Both the position numbers and the translations under genes were made by a program. Under the pieces are notes generated by a model. The model did not search any database. It saw nothing but the letters and a program-made list of their open reading frames with translations, and was not told where the DNA came from. Positions 28,551 to 40,339 of a DNA stretch of 58,894 nucleotides are shown in pieces. The DNA lies in assembly GCF_002086515.1 (NCBI RefSeq), contig NZ_MVHH01000026.1:1-58894 (forward strand), read 5' to 3'. Each line of letters starts with the position of its first letter. Position 1 is the stretch's first letter. The DNA is from Mycolicibacter arupensis (GTDB taxonomy: Bacteria > Actinomycetota > Actinomycetes > Mycobacteriales > Mycobacteriaceae).

Positions 28551-28577
28551 GGGAACATCGCCGCCTACGCTGACGTT
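28551..28577 (+). promoter_or_regulatory. ECF-type (SigH-like) promoter of trxB2-trxC
   Basis: GGGAAC (28551-28556), a 17-nt spacer and CGTT (28574-28577) match the GGGAAY-N16/17-CGTT consensus known for mycobacterial SigH. It lies about 50 nt upstream of trxB2. SigH is known to drive trxB2/trxC in mycobacteria; use of SigM at the same site cannot be excluded. Confidence 0.75.
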
Positions 28578-28628
28578 GCTAGCCCGTGTAAGCAGATCCC
28601 GAGCGGATCCGAGAAGAAGAGGCCCTCG

Positions 28629-29618
28629 ATGTCTGAGACACCATCCATCCACGATGTGATCATCATCGGTTCCGGTCCAGCCGGGTACACCGCGGCGATC
28701 TACACCGCCCGGGCGCAGCTGGCGCCCCTGGTGTTCGAGGGGACCGCGTTTGGCGGCGCGCTGATGACCACCACCGAGGTGGAGAACTTCCCCGGTTTCC
28801 GCAACGGCATCATGGGGCCCGAGCTGATGGACGAGATGCGTGAGCAGGCCCTGCGCTTCGGGGCCGACCTGCGGATGGAAGACGTCGAGTCGGTGGAGCT
28901 GGATGGGCCGATCAAGACCGTCGTCACCGCCGACGGCGAGACCCACCGGGCCCGCGCGGTCATCCTGGCCATGGGCGCGGCCGCCCGCTACCTGAACATC
29001 CCGGGGGAGCAGGAGCTGCTCGGCCGCGGGGTGAGTTCCTGCGCCACCTGCGATGGATTCTTCTTCCGTGACCAGGACATCGCCGTGATCGGCGGCGGCG
29101 ACTCCGCCATGGAGGAAGCCACCTTCTTGACCCGCTTCGCCCGCAGCGTGACGCTGGTGCACCGCCGCGACGAGTTCCGCGCGTCGAAGATCATGCTCAA
29201 CCGCGCCCGTGAGAACGACAAGATCCGGTTCCTGACCAACAGCGTGCCGGTCGCGGTGGAGGGCGAATCGACGGTCAGCGGCCTGCGGGTGCGCGACACC
29301 GAGACCGGCGCCGAGACCACCCTCCCGGTGACCGGGGTGTTCGTCGCCATCGGCCACGATCCCCGTTCGACGCTGGTGCGCGACGCGGTCGAGCTGGACC
29401 CGGAGGGCTACGTGGTGGTGCAGCAGCCGGGCTCGCGCACGTCACTGGAGGGGGTGTTCGCCGCCGGTGATCTGGTGGACCACACCTACCGGCAGGCGAT
29501 CACCGCCGCCGGAACGGGCTGCGCGGCCGCCATCGACGCCGAACGCTGGCTGGCAGAATCGGAAGAAGCCACCACTCATGACAGCGGTACCGAAACCTTG
29601 ATGGGAGCACCTCAGTGA
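28629..29618 (+). CDS. trxB2: Thioredoxin reductase TrxB2
   Basis: NADPH-dependent FAD enzyme reducing thioredoxin. 329 residues. The FAD-binding loop is GSGPAG (14-19), the redox-active pair is Cys138 and Cys141 in SCATCDG, the NADPH-binding loop is [10 protein letters not shown] (about 157-166), and the C-terminal FAD motif [10 protein letters not shown] is present. The downstream trxC starts in its stop codon, so reductase and substrate are made together under the ECF promoter at 28551-28577. Confidence 0.97.
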   Translation: MSETPSIHDVIIIGSGPAGYTAAIYTARAQLAPLVFEGTAFGGALMTTTEVENFPGFRNGIMGPELMDEMREQALRFGADLRMEDVESVELDGPIKTVVTADGETHRARAVILAMGAAARYLNIPGEQELLGRGVSSCATCDGFFFRDQDIAVIGGGDSAMEEATFLTRFARSVTLVHRRDEFRASKIMLNRARENDKIRFLTNSVPVAVEGESTVSGLRVRDTETGAETTLPVTGVFVAIGHDPRSTLVRDAVELDPEGYVVVQQPGSRTSLEGVFAAGDLVDHTYRQAITAAGTGCAAAIDAERWLAESEEATTHDSGTETLMGAPQ

Positions 29619-29947
29619 GCGACAACCACAGCACGGTGACCGTTTCCGACGCCACCTTCGCCGACGACGTCCTGGCCAGCAGCACCCCTGTGCTGGTCGA
29701 CTTCTGGGCGACGTGGTGCGGCCCCTGCAAGATGGTCGCGCCGGTCCTTGAGGAGATCGCCGCCGAGCAGGCGGGCCAGCTCACGGTCGCCAAGATCGAC
29801 GTGGACGCCAACCCGAACACCGCGCGCGACTTCAACGTGGTCTCGATTCCGACCCTGATCCTGTTCAAGGATGGTCAGCCGGTGAAGCGGATCGTGGGCG
29901 CCAAGGGTAAGGCGGCGCTGCTGCGGGAGCTCGCCGACGCCACCTAG
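29615..29947 (+). CDS. trxC: Thioredoxin TrxC
   Basis: 110-residue thioredoxin with active site WCGPC (Cys35, Cys38), the buried Asp in LVDFWATW and the cis-proline in [10 protein letters not shown]. The GTG start overlaps the trxB2 stop (GTGA), and GGAGCACC lies just upstream. Substrate of TrxB2 and general disulfide reductase. Confidence 0.97.
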   Translation: MSDNHSTVTVSDATFADDVLASSTPVLVDFWATWCGPCKMVAPVLEEIAAEQAGQLTVAKIDVDANPNTARDFNVVSIPTLILFKDGQPVKRIVGAKGKAALLRELADAT

Positions 29948-29983
29948 CGATTCCGGGCACCTCGTGACGGGCCTGTGACCGCC

Positions 29984-30006
29984 GGCTCTTCTGAGCCTGT
30001 TTGTTG
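29984..30006 (+). terminator. Intrinsic terminator after trxC
   Basis: Hairpin GGCTC-TTCT-GAGCC (29984-29997) is followed by TGTTTGTT. It lies 37 nt after the trxC stop and separates trxBC from cwlM. Confidence 0.5.
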
Positions 30007-30116
30007 CCTTGCCGTTTTCGAAAAATGGCTCGGGATCTGAGACAATTCTGGCTAATCTGCTGGCAAACACCCGCTACGGTTCCACTGCCAACAGCAACAA
30101 CCGGAAGGGCTCACTC

Positions 30117-31334
30117 ATGTCGGGTCGGCATCGCGGCACCGAGCAGGGCCTGCGTCGCGGCGACCGCAATGGTGCCGTGGTGGAGATCCGGGTTGCGCTG
30201 GCCTCGTTAGGCCTGGTGGACAGCCCCGACGCCGACCTGAGTACGGGCAAACACGTCGCGCTGGATGTCTTCGACGATGACCTGGATCAGGCGGTGCGCG
30301 CCTTTCAGCAGCAGCGTGGCCTGCTGGTGGACGGGATCATCGGTCAGGCCACCTATCGCGCGCTCAAAGAGGCGTCCTACCGCCTGGGCGCCCGCATTCT
30401 CAACCACCAGTTCGGTGCGCCGATGTACGGCGACGACGTGGCCACCCTGCAGGCCCGCCTGCAGGATCTGGGCTTCTACACCGGGCTGGTGGACGGCTAC
30501 TTCGGCATACAGACCCACAACGCGCTGGCGTCTTATCAGCGCGAGTACGGTCTGTACGCCGACGGCATCTGCGGGCCAGAAACCTTGCGTTCCTTGAACT
30601 TCCTGGCCTCGCGGGTCAGCGGCGGCTCGCCACACGCAATCCGCGAAGAGGAGCTGGTGCGCCGCTCTGGACCCCGACTGTCCGGTAAACGGATCGTCAT
30701 CGACCCCGGCCGTGGCGGCCGTGACCACGGGCTGATCACCCAGACTCCGTCGGGACCGATCAGTGAAGCAGACATCTTGTGGGACTTGGCAAGTCGCTTG
30801 GAAGGCCGGATGACGGCCATCGGCATGGACACCTTCCTGTCCCGCCCCAGCGGCCGCAACCCGTCCGACGCCGAACGCGCCGCGACCGCCAACGCCGTGG
30901 GCGCGGACTTGATGATCAGCCTGCGGTGCGCCACTCACGTCAGCCCCGCGGCGAACGGGGTGGCCTCGTTCCACTTCGGCAACTCGCACGGTTCGGTCTC
31001 CACGATCGGCCGGAATCTGGCGGACTTCATTCAGCGAGAGGCCGTGGCCCGCACCGGATTACAGGACTGCCGGGCTCACGGCCGGACTTGGGACCTGTTG
31101 CGCCTGACGCGGATGCCCACTGTCGAGGTGGATGTCGGTTACATCACCAGCCCGCGTGATCGCGCGATGTTGGCCTCTCCGGCGACTCGCGACGCCATCG
31201 CCGAAGGCATGCTGGCTGCGGTCAAGCGGCTGTACCTGCTCGGCAAGAACGACCGGCCCACCGGAACCTTTACGTTCGCCGAGCTGCTTGCCCACGAGCT
31301 GTCGGTCGAGCGGACCGGACCGCTCGGTCCCTGA
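30117..31334 (+). CDS. cwlM: CwlM, amidase-like regulator of peptidoglycan synthesis
   Basis: 405 residues. Two peptidoglycan-binding repeats (about 20-90, LDQAVRAFQQQRGLLVDG; about 105-170, TLQARLQDLGFYTGLVDG) precede an amidase_3 domain (about 190-375, KRIVIDPGRGGRDHG). No signal peptide is present, consistent with the cytoplasmic role known in mycobacteria, where phosphorylation by PknB lets CwlM activate MurA. The amidase fold may be non-catalytic here. The ATG at 30117 follows GGAAGGG. Its 3' end overlaps the convergent Rv3916c homologue by 65 nt. Confidence 0.94.
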   Translation: MSGRHRGTEQGLRRGDRNGAVVEIRVALASLGLVDSPDADLSTGKHVALDVFDDDLDQAVRAFQQQRGLLVDGIIGQATYRALKEASYRLGARILNHQFGAPMYGDDVATLQARLQDLGFYTGLVDGYFGIQTHNALASYQREYGLYADGICGPETLRSLNFLASRVSGGSPHAIREEELVRRSGPRLSGKRIVIDPGRGGRDHGLITQTPSGPISEADILWDLASRLEGRMTAIGMDTFLSRPSGRNPSDAERAATANAVGADLMISLRCATHVSPAANGVASFHFGNSHGSVSTIGRNLADFIQREAVARTGLQDCRAHGRTWDLLRLTRMPTVEVDVGYITSPRDRAMLASPATRDAIAEGMLAAVKRLYLLGKNDRPTGTFTFAELLAHELSVERTGPLGP

Positions 31335-32091
31335 GCTCCGCGGCACGTCCAGTAGCCACCGGAGCACCTGCGCCGATCGGCTGTTCCAGCTGTGCCCTCT
31401 CCAACAGGCGCTCCAGCGCCGCCTCCACCTCGGCCTTCCACCCCAGTCCCTTGTCGAGTTCCAGGCGCAGCCGCGGGAAGTAGCGGTGCGGGGCCACCAC
31501 GGTGAAGCCGACGTCGGTCAGGAAGTCCGCGGCGATGATGCAGTGCTCCACCGAGCAGTCCCCGACGGCCTCCAACACCGGAGCCACGTCGGGCGGGACG
31601 ACATCGTGTCCGGCACGACGCGCATCCAGGAGTTCCGAGACCGCGGGCGTGCGACCGAAGGCCTCCAGCGCCCGGACGCCGCGCCGGATCAGCTCGTCGA
31701 CCACTCGGGAGATCAATTCCGCCGGCAGGCCGTCAGCCATGGGTGTCGGGTCGACACCGATCGAGGTCAACAGCACCGCGTCCGCCGATACCGGGCCGGT
31801 CGGAAACCGCTGAGCCCGCGGCACGGCCCGGGGCGGTGCGTAGAGCACGTAGCCGAGGCAGGGCGGGTCTCCGACACCGCGGGTGGCCGGCGGCGGTGTG
31901 GCGACCTGTCCGCAGGTCCCCCACTCCAACATCACCATCGACAGCCAGGCTTCCTTGTCGAACTCCGGGTCCGACAGGTGATCGTCGTGGCCGAGGGTGG
32001 CCGGATCGACTTCCCAGAACACACACCGGCGTGCGTGCTTGGGAAGCTGCTCGAAACCCTCGAGCCTCAGGGGTGCGATTCGGACAGACAC
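31270..32091 (-). CDS. Conserved mycobacterial protein, GNAT-like (Rv3916c family)
   Basis: 273 residues; relatives are about 245, and the extra length is the C-terminal tail that overlaps cwlM. The fold looks like an N-acetyltransferase (FWEVDPATLG, GYVLYAPPRAVPRAQRFP, ADFLTDVGFTVVAPHRYFPR), with no catalytic evidence. The GTG at 32091 has CGGGAG 6 nt upstream. It is conserved next to parB. An upstream hairpin and -10 element are described separately. Confidence 0.82.
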   Translation of the reverse strand: MSVRIAPLRLEGFEQLPKHARRCVFWEVDPATLGHDDHLSDPEFDKEAWLSMVMLEWGTCGQVATPPPATRGVGDPPCLGYVLYAPPRAVPRAQRFPTGPVSADAVLLTSIGVDPTPMADGLPAELISRVVDELIRRGVRALEAFGRTPAVSELLDARRAGHDVVPPDVAPVLEAVGDCSVEHCIIAADFLTDVGFTVVAPHRYFPRLRLELDKGLGWKAEVEAALERLLERAQLEQPIGAGAPVATGRAAELRDRAVRSARPTARGQAARRT

Positions 32092-32113
32092 TGGACTCCC
32101 GGTCTCAACCCGT

Positions 32114-32143
32114 GCTGTCGCCCGCGACAGCCCCTTAAGGATA
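32114..32143 (-). promoter_or_regulatory. Promoter and 5' leader hairpin of the Rv3916c homologue
   Basis: On the minus strand a TATCCT -10 element (32138-32143) is followed by a perfect stem GCTGTCG-CGGG-CGACAGC (32131 down to 32114). The predicted transcript would begin at or within this hairpin, about 23-40 nt before the start codon. Confidence 0.4.
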
Positions 32144-32263
32144 GGAGGGTAGGCCCACCAGACGCCACGTTCTGCGCAGTTTGGTTGGTCGATCCCTCGA
32201 AAATGCGAAAGCTACTGCTAGTCAACACCATTCACGTCTCCCACCCGGCTCGTCGCGCCATAC

Positions 32264-32276
32264 CGTCACAGTGACG
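32264..32276. other. 13-nt palindrome CGTCACAGTGACG downstream of parB
   Basis: Perfect dyad in the 224-bp gap between the Rv3916c homologue and parB. It could be an operator or a stem at the parB 3' end; there is no T-tract. Otherwise I see no gene in this gap. Confidence 0.35.
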
Positions 32277-32315
32277 TAACTGCCGTGTGGCCCTGGACCT
32301 GGGCGAACACCGCCT

Positions 32316-33322
32316 TTAGGGGGTGTTCGAGTCCATCATCGCGACGATCCGCTGCAGATCGTCGACGGATCCGAATTCGACCACGATCTTGCCCTTGCGC
32401 TTCCCCAGACTGACTGTCACCCGGGTGTCGTAGGTGGTCGACAGGCGCTCGGCCACGTCCTGCAGGCCGGGCATCTGGATCGGCTTGCGCCGCGGAGCCA
32501 CCGGCGTCGGTGTGCCCGCGCGGTTGGCCAGGGTGACCGCCTCTTCGGTGGCGCGCACGGAGAGACCCTCGGCGACGATCCGCGCGGCGAGTTCCTCCTG
32601 TGCCTCCGACCCCGCCTCCAGCGACAGCAACGCGCGGGCGTGGCCTGCCGACAGGACTCCGGCGGCGACCCGGCGCTGCACCGGGATCGGCAGGCGAAGC
32701 AGCCGGATCATGTTGGTCACCAAGGGGCGCGACCGGCCGATCCGCGTCGCAAGTTCTTCGTGAGTCACGCCGAACTCATCCAGCAGCTGCTGATAGGCGG
32801 CGGCCTCTTCCAGCGGGTTCAGCTGCACCCGGTGGATGTTCTCCAGGAGCGCGTCGCGCAGGAGGTTGTCGTCCTCGGTTTCCCGAACGATGGCCGGGAT
32901 GGTCTCCAAGCCAGCCTGCTGGGAAGCGCGCCAACGCCGCTCCCCCATGACCAGTTGGTACCGCGGCGAGCCGGGCGCAGCACCGGGCACGGCCCGCACC
33001 ACGATGGGCTGCATGAGCCCGAATTCCCGAATCGAGTGCACCAGCTCGGCCAGCGCCTCGTCGTCGAATACCTGGCGGGGCTGGCGGGGGTTGGGCTCGA
33101 TCTCGGAGGGCCGGATCTCCCGGTACACCGCGCCCACCTCGGTGGCGGCCGCCGGAGCAGAACCCCCCAGGCCTCCCAGAACGACGTCTGCGGCGGCGGC
33201 GCCCATGCGCGGTCCCATGCCAGCGCCGCGGTCTGCCTGAGCGTCGGTGCCCTCACCAGGCCCCGTCGGGATCAGCGAGGCCAAGCCGCGGCCCAGGCCG
33301 CCTTTCTTACGTGACGGTCCGG

Positions 33323-33326
<4 letters not shown>
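32316..33326 (-). CDS. parB: Chromosome partitioning protein ParB
   Basis: CTP-dependent DNA clamp that loads on parS and spreads. 336 residues. The basic N-terminus GRGLASLIP contacts ParA. The CTPase domain (about 65-170) has VMGERRWRA and [14 protein letters not shown]; the helix-turn-helix region follows ([21 protein letters not shown]), then a C-terminal dimerisation domain. The start overlaps the parA stop by 4 nt. Three parS sites lie within 2 kb. Confidence 0.97.
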
Positions 33327-35716
<2,390 letters not shown>

Positions 35717-35770
35717 CTCGTCTCCCTCCGTGCCCGGCGGCTCGCGCGCCGGTTGGCTTGTCGCGGTCGA

Positions 35771-36862
35771 TTACCGCTTACGTTTCTTCGGCTTGGCGCC
35801 GGCCCCAGGCCGGGCCCCCCGGGCCGCGGGGCGGCCGGCGCTGCGCTTGGCGGCCTCGGAACTTCCGGACTCCGCCACGGTCGTCTCAGCAGCGTCCGAG
35901 GACACCGCGGGAACCTCGCCGCCGCCGCCGGCCTCCACTGCCGCCCGGGCACCTCGCTTCGGCTTGGCTCCGGGCGCGGGGGCGTTCGCGGCGCGGCGCC
36001 GAAGCGCCTCCTCCTTCTTGGCCTCTTCCTCTTTGGCGATCAGGCCGAAGACGTAGTGCTGCTGACCGAAGGTCCAGATGTTGTTGGAGAACCAGTACAA
36101 GATGATGGCCAACGGCAGGAACGGCCCGCCCACCACCACGCCCAACGGGAAGACGTAGAGCGCGAGCTTGTTCATCATCGCGGTCTGCGGGTTAGCCGCG
36201 GCCTCGGGACTCTGTCGGGCCACCGAAGCACGGCTGTTGAAATACGTCGCGATGCCCGCCGCGATCATGATGGGCACGCCGACCGCGATCACCGACACCC
36301 GGTTGAACTCGGCGAAAGCATCCAGGCCGGTGCGCTGGATCATGGTCGCGCCCAGCGGTGCGCCGAACAGATTCGCATCCAGGAAGTTGCCGACGTCGGC
36401 CGCACTGAAGAAGTAGTTGCCCAGTTGGCGGTTCAGGTCTGGCGACAGACCCAGTTGGCCTATCCCGGTGCTGGTCCGGTTGAACGACCGCAGCACATGG
36501 AACAGACCCAGGAAGACCGGGACCTGAGCCAACATCGGCAGGCAGCCGAGGATCGGGTTGAAGCCGTGCTCGCGCTGGAGCTTCTGCATCTCCAGTGCCA
36601 TCTTCTGGCGGTCCTTGCCGTACTTCTTCTGCAAGGCCTTGATCTGGGGCTGCAGCTCCTGCATCTGCCGGGTGGTCCGGATCTGCTTGACGAAGGGCTT
36701 GTAGAGCAGTGCCCGCAGCGTGAACACCAGGAACACCACCGACAGCGCCCAGGTGAAGAAGTTGGCCGGCCCCAGTAGAAGGCCAAAAGCCTTGTACCAC
36801 AACCACATAATGCCCGAAACCGGGTAGTACACGTAGTCCAGGCTGCCCGGATCAAAGGACAC
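35771..36862 (-). CDS. yidC: Membrane protein insertase YidC
   Basis: 363 residues. Membrane helices fall at about 15-40, 100-125, 165-190 and 220-255, with conserved [20 protein letters not shown] (hairpin) and [15 protein letters not shown]. The C-terminus is long, basic and disordered, ending KPKKRKR, probably ribosome-binding. I chose the GTG at 36862 because GGAGG lies 9 nt upstream; the GTG at 36871 would touch the ribosome-binding site. It overlaps yidD by 11 nt. Confidence 0.94.
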   Translation of the reverse strand: MSFDPGSLDYVYYPVSGIMWLWYKAFGLLLGPANFFTWALSVVFLVFTLRALLYKPFVKQIRTTRQMQELQPQIKALQKKYGKDRQKMALEMQKLQREHGFNPILGCLPMLAQVPVFLGLFHVLRSFNRTSTGIGQLGLSPDLNRQLGNYFFSAADVGNFLDANLFGAPLGATMIQRTGLDAFAEFNRVSVIAVGVPIMIAAGIATYFNSRASVARQSPEAAANPQTAMMNKLALYVFPLGVVVGGPFLPLAIILYWFSNNIWTFGQQHYVFGLIAKEEEAKKEEALRRRAANAPAPGAKPKRGARAAVEAGGGGEVPAVSSDAAETTVAESGSSEAAKRSAGRPAARGARPGAGAKPKKRKR

Positions 36863-37175
36863 GGTATTCACCCTCCGATAGATTGTCGTGCTCGTTCAGG
36901 GCGTGGCCGGTCCGGCAACCGCATCCGCCGGCCCCTTCGGACCGCTCGGGAATCGGGTCCCAGCCCCCTTGATGCCATGGCCCACATTTGGCCAGTCGTA
37001 CCGCGGCCAGCCAGCTGCCCCGAATCAATCCGTACTCCGTCAACGCCTCGACGGCGTACTGGCTGCACGTGGGCATGAAGCGGCAACTGGGTAGACGCAG
37101 CGGGGAGATCAGATTCCGGTACAGCTGGATCAGAAAGACCAGTCCACGTACGGGAGCCACCGCGAGAGACTGCAT
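36852..37175 (-). CDS. yidD: Membrane insertion efficiency factor YidD
   Basis: 107 residues. The family motif [20 protein letters not shown] includes two cysteines, followed by [14 protein letters not shown] small amphipathic membrane-associated protein helping YidC. ATG 37175 overlaps the rnpA stop (TGATG), and its 3' end overlaps yidC. Confidence 0.9.
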   Translation of the reverse strand: MQSLAVAPVRGLVFLIQLYRNLISPLRLPSCRFMPTCSQYAVEALTEYGLIRGSWLAAVRLAKCGPWHQGGWDPIPERSEGAGGCGCRTGHALNEHDNLSEGEYRVL

Positions 37176-37558
37176 CAGCGCACCGCACCACTGGTTCGGC
37201 GAATCGCGCGCAAACCTGCCCGCAACTGTCCACCGAGGGCCTCCGACGTGGCGGTGCTACTGCCGGGCAACGCCCGAATCACCAACTGCTCGCAGGGTTC
37301 CAAATCCACCAGCACGCCGCGAGCCACATGGCGCAGCCGCCGGGCCACCCGATGCCGGGTGACAGCCGGCCCCACCGACTTGGCGATGATCAGCCCAACA
37401 CGGGGCGCAGTTGCGGTCGACGAATCCAACGCCGACGCCTCGGACGTGTCCGCGCGTCGGTCGTAGATGACGAGGTCGGGTTGTACTGCCCTTCGGCCAT
37501 GCTTGACCGTTGCACCGAAGTCGGCCGATCGTCTCATCCGGTACTGAGCCGGGAGCAC
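37175..37558 (-). CDS. rnpA: Ribonuclease P protein component RnpA
   Basis: 127 residues. RnpA features are an N-terminal [15 protein letters not shown], the RNR-type motif [12 protein letters not shown] and a basic C-terminus. It binds RNase P RNA for tRNA 5' maturation. A stretch of about 12 residues after [13 protein letters not shown] looks like an insertion relative to relatives. GTG start at 37558, 17 nt after rpmH. Confidence 0.93.
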   Translation of the reverse strand: MLPAQYRMRRSADFGATVKHGRRAVQPDLVIYDRRADTSEASALDSSTATAPRVGLIIAKSVGPAVTRHRVARRLRHVARGVLVDLEPCEQLVIRALPGSSTATSEALGGQLRAGLRAIRRTSGAVR

Positions 37559-37575
37559 CGCCGAGCTGCCTGTGC

Positions 37576-37719
37576 TCAGGCAGTCAGCGAGCGACGGCCC
37601 TTGCTACGCCGGGCGGTGACGATGGCACGGCCGGCACGGGTCCGCATCCGCAACCGAAACCCGTGCACCCGGGCCCGACGACGGTTGTTGGGCTGGAAGG
37701 TCCGCTTGCCCTTGGCCAC
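37576..37719 (-). CDS. rpmH: Ribosomal protein L34
   Basis: 47 residues, beginning [20 protein letters not shown] and ending [11 protein letters not shown]; typical L34. The GTG at 37719 has AAGGAG 7 nt upstream. First gene of the leftward rpmH-rnpA-yidD-yidC unit, divergent from dnaA. Confidence 0.97.
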   Translation of the reverse strand: MAKGKRTFQPNNRRRARVHGFRLRMRTRAGRAIVTARRSKGRRSLTA

Positions 37720-38336
37720 GGCACACTCTCCTTATTGCGTCTTGCGTCACGCCTGCCCGACACACCGGAAGCCCGTTGTGCCTGCCGCACGCGACGCACT
37801 GGGTAAGCTCGGTGAACTTCTTGCGTCTTGCTCGTAACCGGCGCGGGCTCCGGCGGGAAGCCGGTCGCTGCCGTATCGCCAGCGTTCGGGCGACTGTTCG
37901 AGGGTACTGATGCAGGTTCCCCGGGTCAAACCCCGCTCCTGCCCCGCGCAGTAAGGCTACCTCTGGGTGCCTCACAGCAGCCCATTATTCACACTGGTCA
38001 CACCCGTATCGTGGGCGTTATCGACCCTCGTTTTCATTCGATTCATCTGGTTGAAATGAGTAGTCGTCCGCCCCGAAACCTGTTAGCTTGCTTGCCAGCG
38101 CCGTTTCGGATCCGGAGCGGTTTGTATGACGAACCGAAGATGACGAAGCGGTTGGCGCTTCAGATATAGCGTCTCTGTCTGGAGTATCCGTTGCCCAGCA
38201 ACCGGCCCAGGGGGCCTCATCGCGGAATGCGCACCTCATCCACATCTGTGGATAACTGTGTGGATAGCATGTCCCGGTACGGCATCGGGGCACTCCCGTG
38301 CCCGGTCAGACGGCGTCGAACCAGGGGGATGGGGCT
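37720..38336. promoter_or_regulatory. rpmH-dnaA divergent regulatory region
   Basis: 617 bp without a convincing gene; the longest open frame here (38018-38293 minus) has no homology I recognise. It must hold the divergent rpmH and dnaA promoters, which I cannot place confidently. The last 100 bp carry a DnaA-box cluster. Confidence 0.7.
38236..38267. promoter_or_regulatory. DnaA-box cluster upstream of dnaA
   Basis: TCATCCACA (38236-38244), TGTGGATAA (38247-38255, inverse of the perfect box TTATCCACA) and TGTGGATAG (38259-38267) lie within 32 bp, about 70 bp before the dnaA start. Likely site of DnaA autoregulation. Confidence 0.7.
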
Positions 38337-39806
38337 TTGAATGAGGACCCCGGGACTGCATTTCTCGGTCTATGGGACGACGTCGTAGCTGAACTCAACG
38401 GCGATTCACCGTCCGGCAATGCTTCCGCGGCGGCCTTGACACCACAGCAGAAGGCTTGGCTCAAACTCGTTCATCCGCTGGCCATCGTGGAGGGCTTCGC
38501 CCTCCTTGCCGTTCCGAGCAGCTTTGTCCAGAACGAGATCGAACGCCACCTGCGCACCCAGATCACCGATGCCCTGAGCCGACGCCTCGGGCACTCCATC
38601 GAACTCGGAGTCCGGATCGCGCCGCAGCCCGCCGAAGAGACTTCCGCCCAGCCGCCGGCCGACAACGCCGTCGAGGAACGCGCCGACGACGAGGATGACG
38701 ACACCACCGACGTCGCCTATGACTGGCCGAACTACTTCACCGAACGGCCCAGCGACGACTCGTCGACGGCCGACGGTGCCAGCCTCAACCGGCGCTATAC
38801 CTTCGACACCTTCGTCATCGGCACGTCCAACCGATTCGCCCACGCCGCCGCGCTGGCCATCGCCGAAGCACCGGCCCGTGCCTACAACCCGCTCTTCATC
38901 TGGGGTGAATCGGGACTGGGCAAGACCCACCTACTGCATGCGGCCGGCAACTACACCCAGCGGCTCTTCCCCGGGATGCGCGTCAAATACGTCTCCACCG
39001 AAGAGTTCACCAACGACTTCATCAACTCTCTGCGTGACGATCGCAAGGTTGCGTTCAAGCGCAGCTACCGGGACATCGATGTGCTGTTGGTCGACGACAT
39101 CCAGTTCATCGAGGGTAAGGAAGGTATCCAGGAAGAGTTCTTCCATACCTTCAACACCCTGCACAACGCCAACAAGCAGATCGTGATCACCTCCGACCGT
39201 GCACCGAAACAGCTTGCCACCCTGGAGGATCGGCTGCGGACCCGCTTTGAATGGGGACTGATCACCGACGTCCAGCCCCCGGATCTGGAGACTCGGATCG
39301 CCATCTTGCGCAAGAAGGCGCAGATGGATCGCCTCGATGTGCCAGGCGACGTGCTGGAGTTGATCGCCACCAGCATCGAACGCAACATCCGTGAACTCGA
39401 GGGCGCCTTGATTCGCGTCACCGCCTTCGCCTCACTGAACAAGACACCGATCGACCGCTCCCTGGCCGAGATCGTGCTGCGTGATTTGATCGCCGATGCC
39501 AGCACCATGCAGATCAGCGCGGCCATCATCATGGCCGTCATCGCCGAGTACTTCGACACCTCGGTTGAGGAGCTGCGCGGCCCGGGAAAGACCCGGCCCT
39601 TGGCACAGTCCCGTCAGATCGCCATGTACCTGTGCCGCGAGCTGACCGACCTCTCACTGCCCAAGATCGGCCAGGCATTCGGACGAGACCACACCACCGT
39701 CATGTATGCCGAACGCAAAATCCGCGGCGAGATGGCCGAGCGCCGGGAAGTGTTCGATCAGGTCAAGGAACTCACCACGCGGATCCGGCAGCGCGCAAAG
39801 CGCTGA
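38337..39806 (+). CDS. dnaA: Chromosomal replication initiator DnaA
   Basis: 489 residues from the TTG at 38337, chosen because AGGGGG lies 8 nt upstream and M. tuberculosis dnaA also begins at TTG; a GTG at 38298 would add 13 residues. Domain I (about 5-95) leads into an acidic linker (about 100-150). The AAA+ domain has Walker A GESGLGKT (190-197) and Walker B LLVDDIQF. The C-terminal DnaA-box binding domain includes [14 protein letters not shown]. It starts replication at oriC just downstream. Confidence 0.97.
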   Translation: MNEDPGTAFLGLWDDVVAELNGDSPSGNASAAALTPQQKAWLKLVHPLAIVEGFALLAVPSSFVQNEIERHLRTQITDALSRRLGHSIELGVRIAPQPAEETSAQPPADNAVEERADDEDDDTTDVAYDWPNYFTERPSDDSSTADGASLNRRYTFDTFVIGTSNRFAHAAALAIAEAPARAYNPLFIWGESGLGKTHLLHAAGNYTQRLFPGMRVKYVSTEEFTNDFINSLRDDRKVAFKRSYRDIDVLLVDDIQFIEGKEGIQEEFFHTFNTLHNANKQIVITSDRAPKQLATLEDRLRTRFEWGLITDVQPPDLETRIAILRKKAQMDRLDVPGDVLELIATSIERNIRELEGALIRVTAFASLNKTPIDRSLAEIVLRDLIADASTMQISAAIIMAVIAEYFDTSVEELRGPGKTRPLAQSRQIAMYLCRELTDLSLPKIGQAFGRDHTTVMYAERKIRGEMAERREVFDQVKELTTRIRQRAKR

Positions 39807-40339
39807 TTCTTGGGTTTTTGCGCGGCAGTCTTACAAAAAACTTTAGACCCACTCGCACCACCCGTCACGGTCCCGCCCTGTGGATACCCCTGCGGACAAC
39901 CTGTCCACGGTCCGATGACCAACGGACCGTCGATACACACCGCCCGATTCATACACAGTCCCGCCGACGGGCCCGGGCGTGTCATTCACTGCTGCTCCCC
40001 AGGCAACAGACACCGCTCAACTGCACCGATGCCCCGCTATACCCAGGATCCACAGGACTTACTACTAATACTGGGAGTTATCCCTAGTTTCTCTTTCAAA
40101 ACAGGTCGTTGGGGATTCGCGTGAAACGGGTCTGTTCACAAGCTCGTGGTCCGGCCCCTGGAGCAAGGCACTCCCGGCCGGGTCGGTGTTGAGGTTTAAC
40201 TTTCAAGAAGACGCACCAGGCTCTACGGTTGGTGACCGACCGCTCTTACACTTCGGCGTGGGGCGTTGCACGGCCGCGGGTGGGGGTGTTCACCAGTCGC
40301 CGCAGGATAGAGCTCTATTTGGGGTGACGAGAGGACGCT
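39807..40339. other. oriC: oriC (dnaA-dnaN intergenic region)
   Basis: 533 bp without genes. Degenerate DnaA boxes occur on both strands: TGTGGATAC (39879-39887), TGCGGACAA (39891-39899), CTGTCCACG (39901-39909), GGATCCACA (40046-40054), TTATCCCTA (40078-40086), CTGTTCACA (40132-40140). An AT-rich stretch at about 40054-40102 is the likely unwinding element. Position and content match mycobacterial oriC. Confidence 0.92.
40307..40318. promoter_or_regulatory. 12-bp palindrome ATAGAGCTCTAT upstream of dnaN
   Basis: Perfect palindrome ending 21 bp before the dnaN ATG; it overlaps TAGAGC, which could be part of a -10. Possible operator. Confidence 0.4.

Noticed and set aside
38018..38293. 91-codon minus-strand frame upstream of dnaA
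   Set aside because: Overlaps the DnaA-box cluster, composition is not coding-like, and no homology is recognised.
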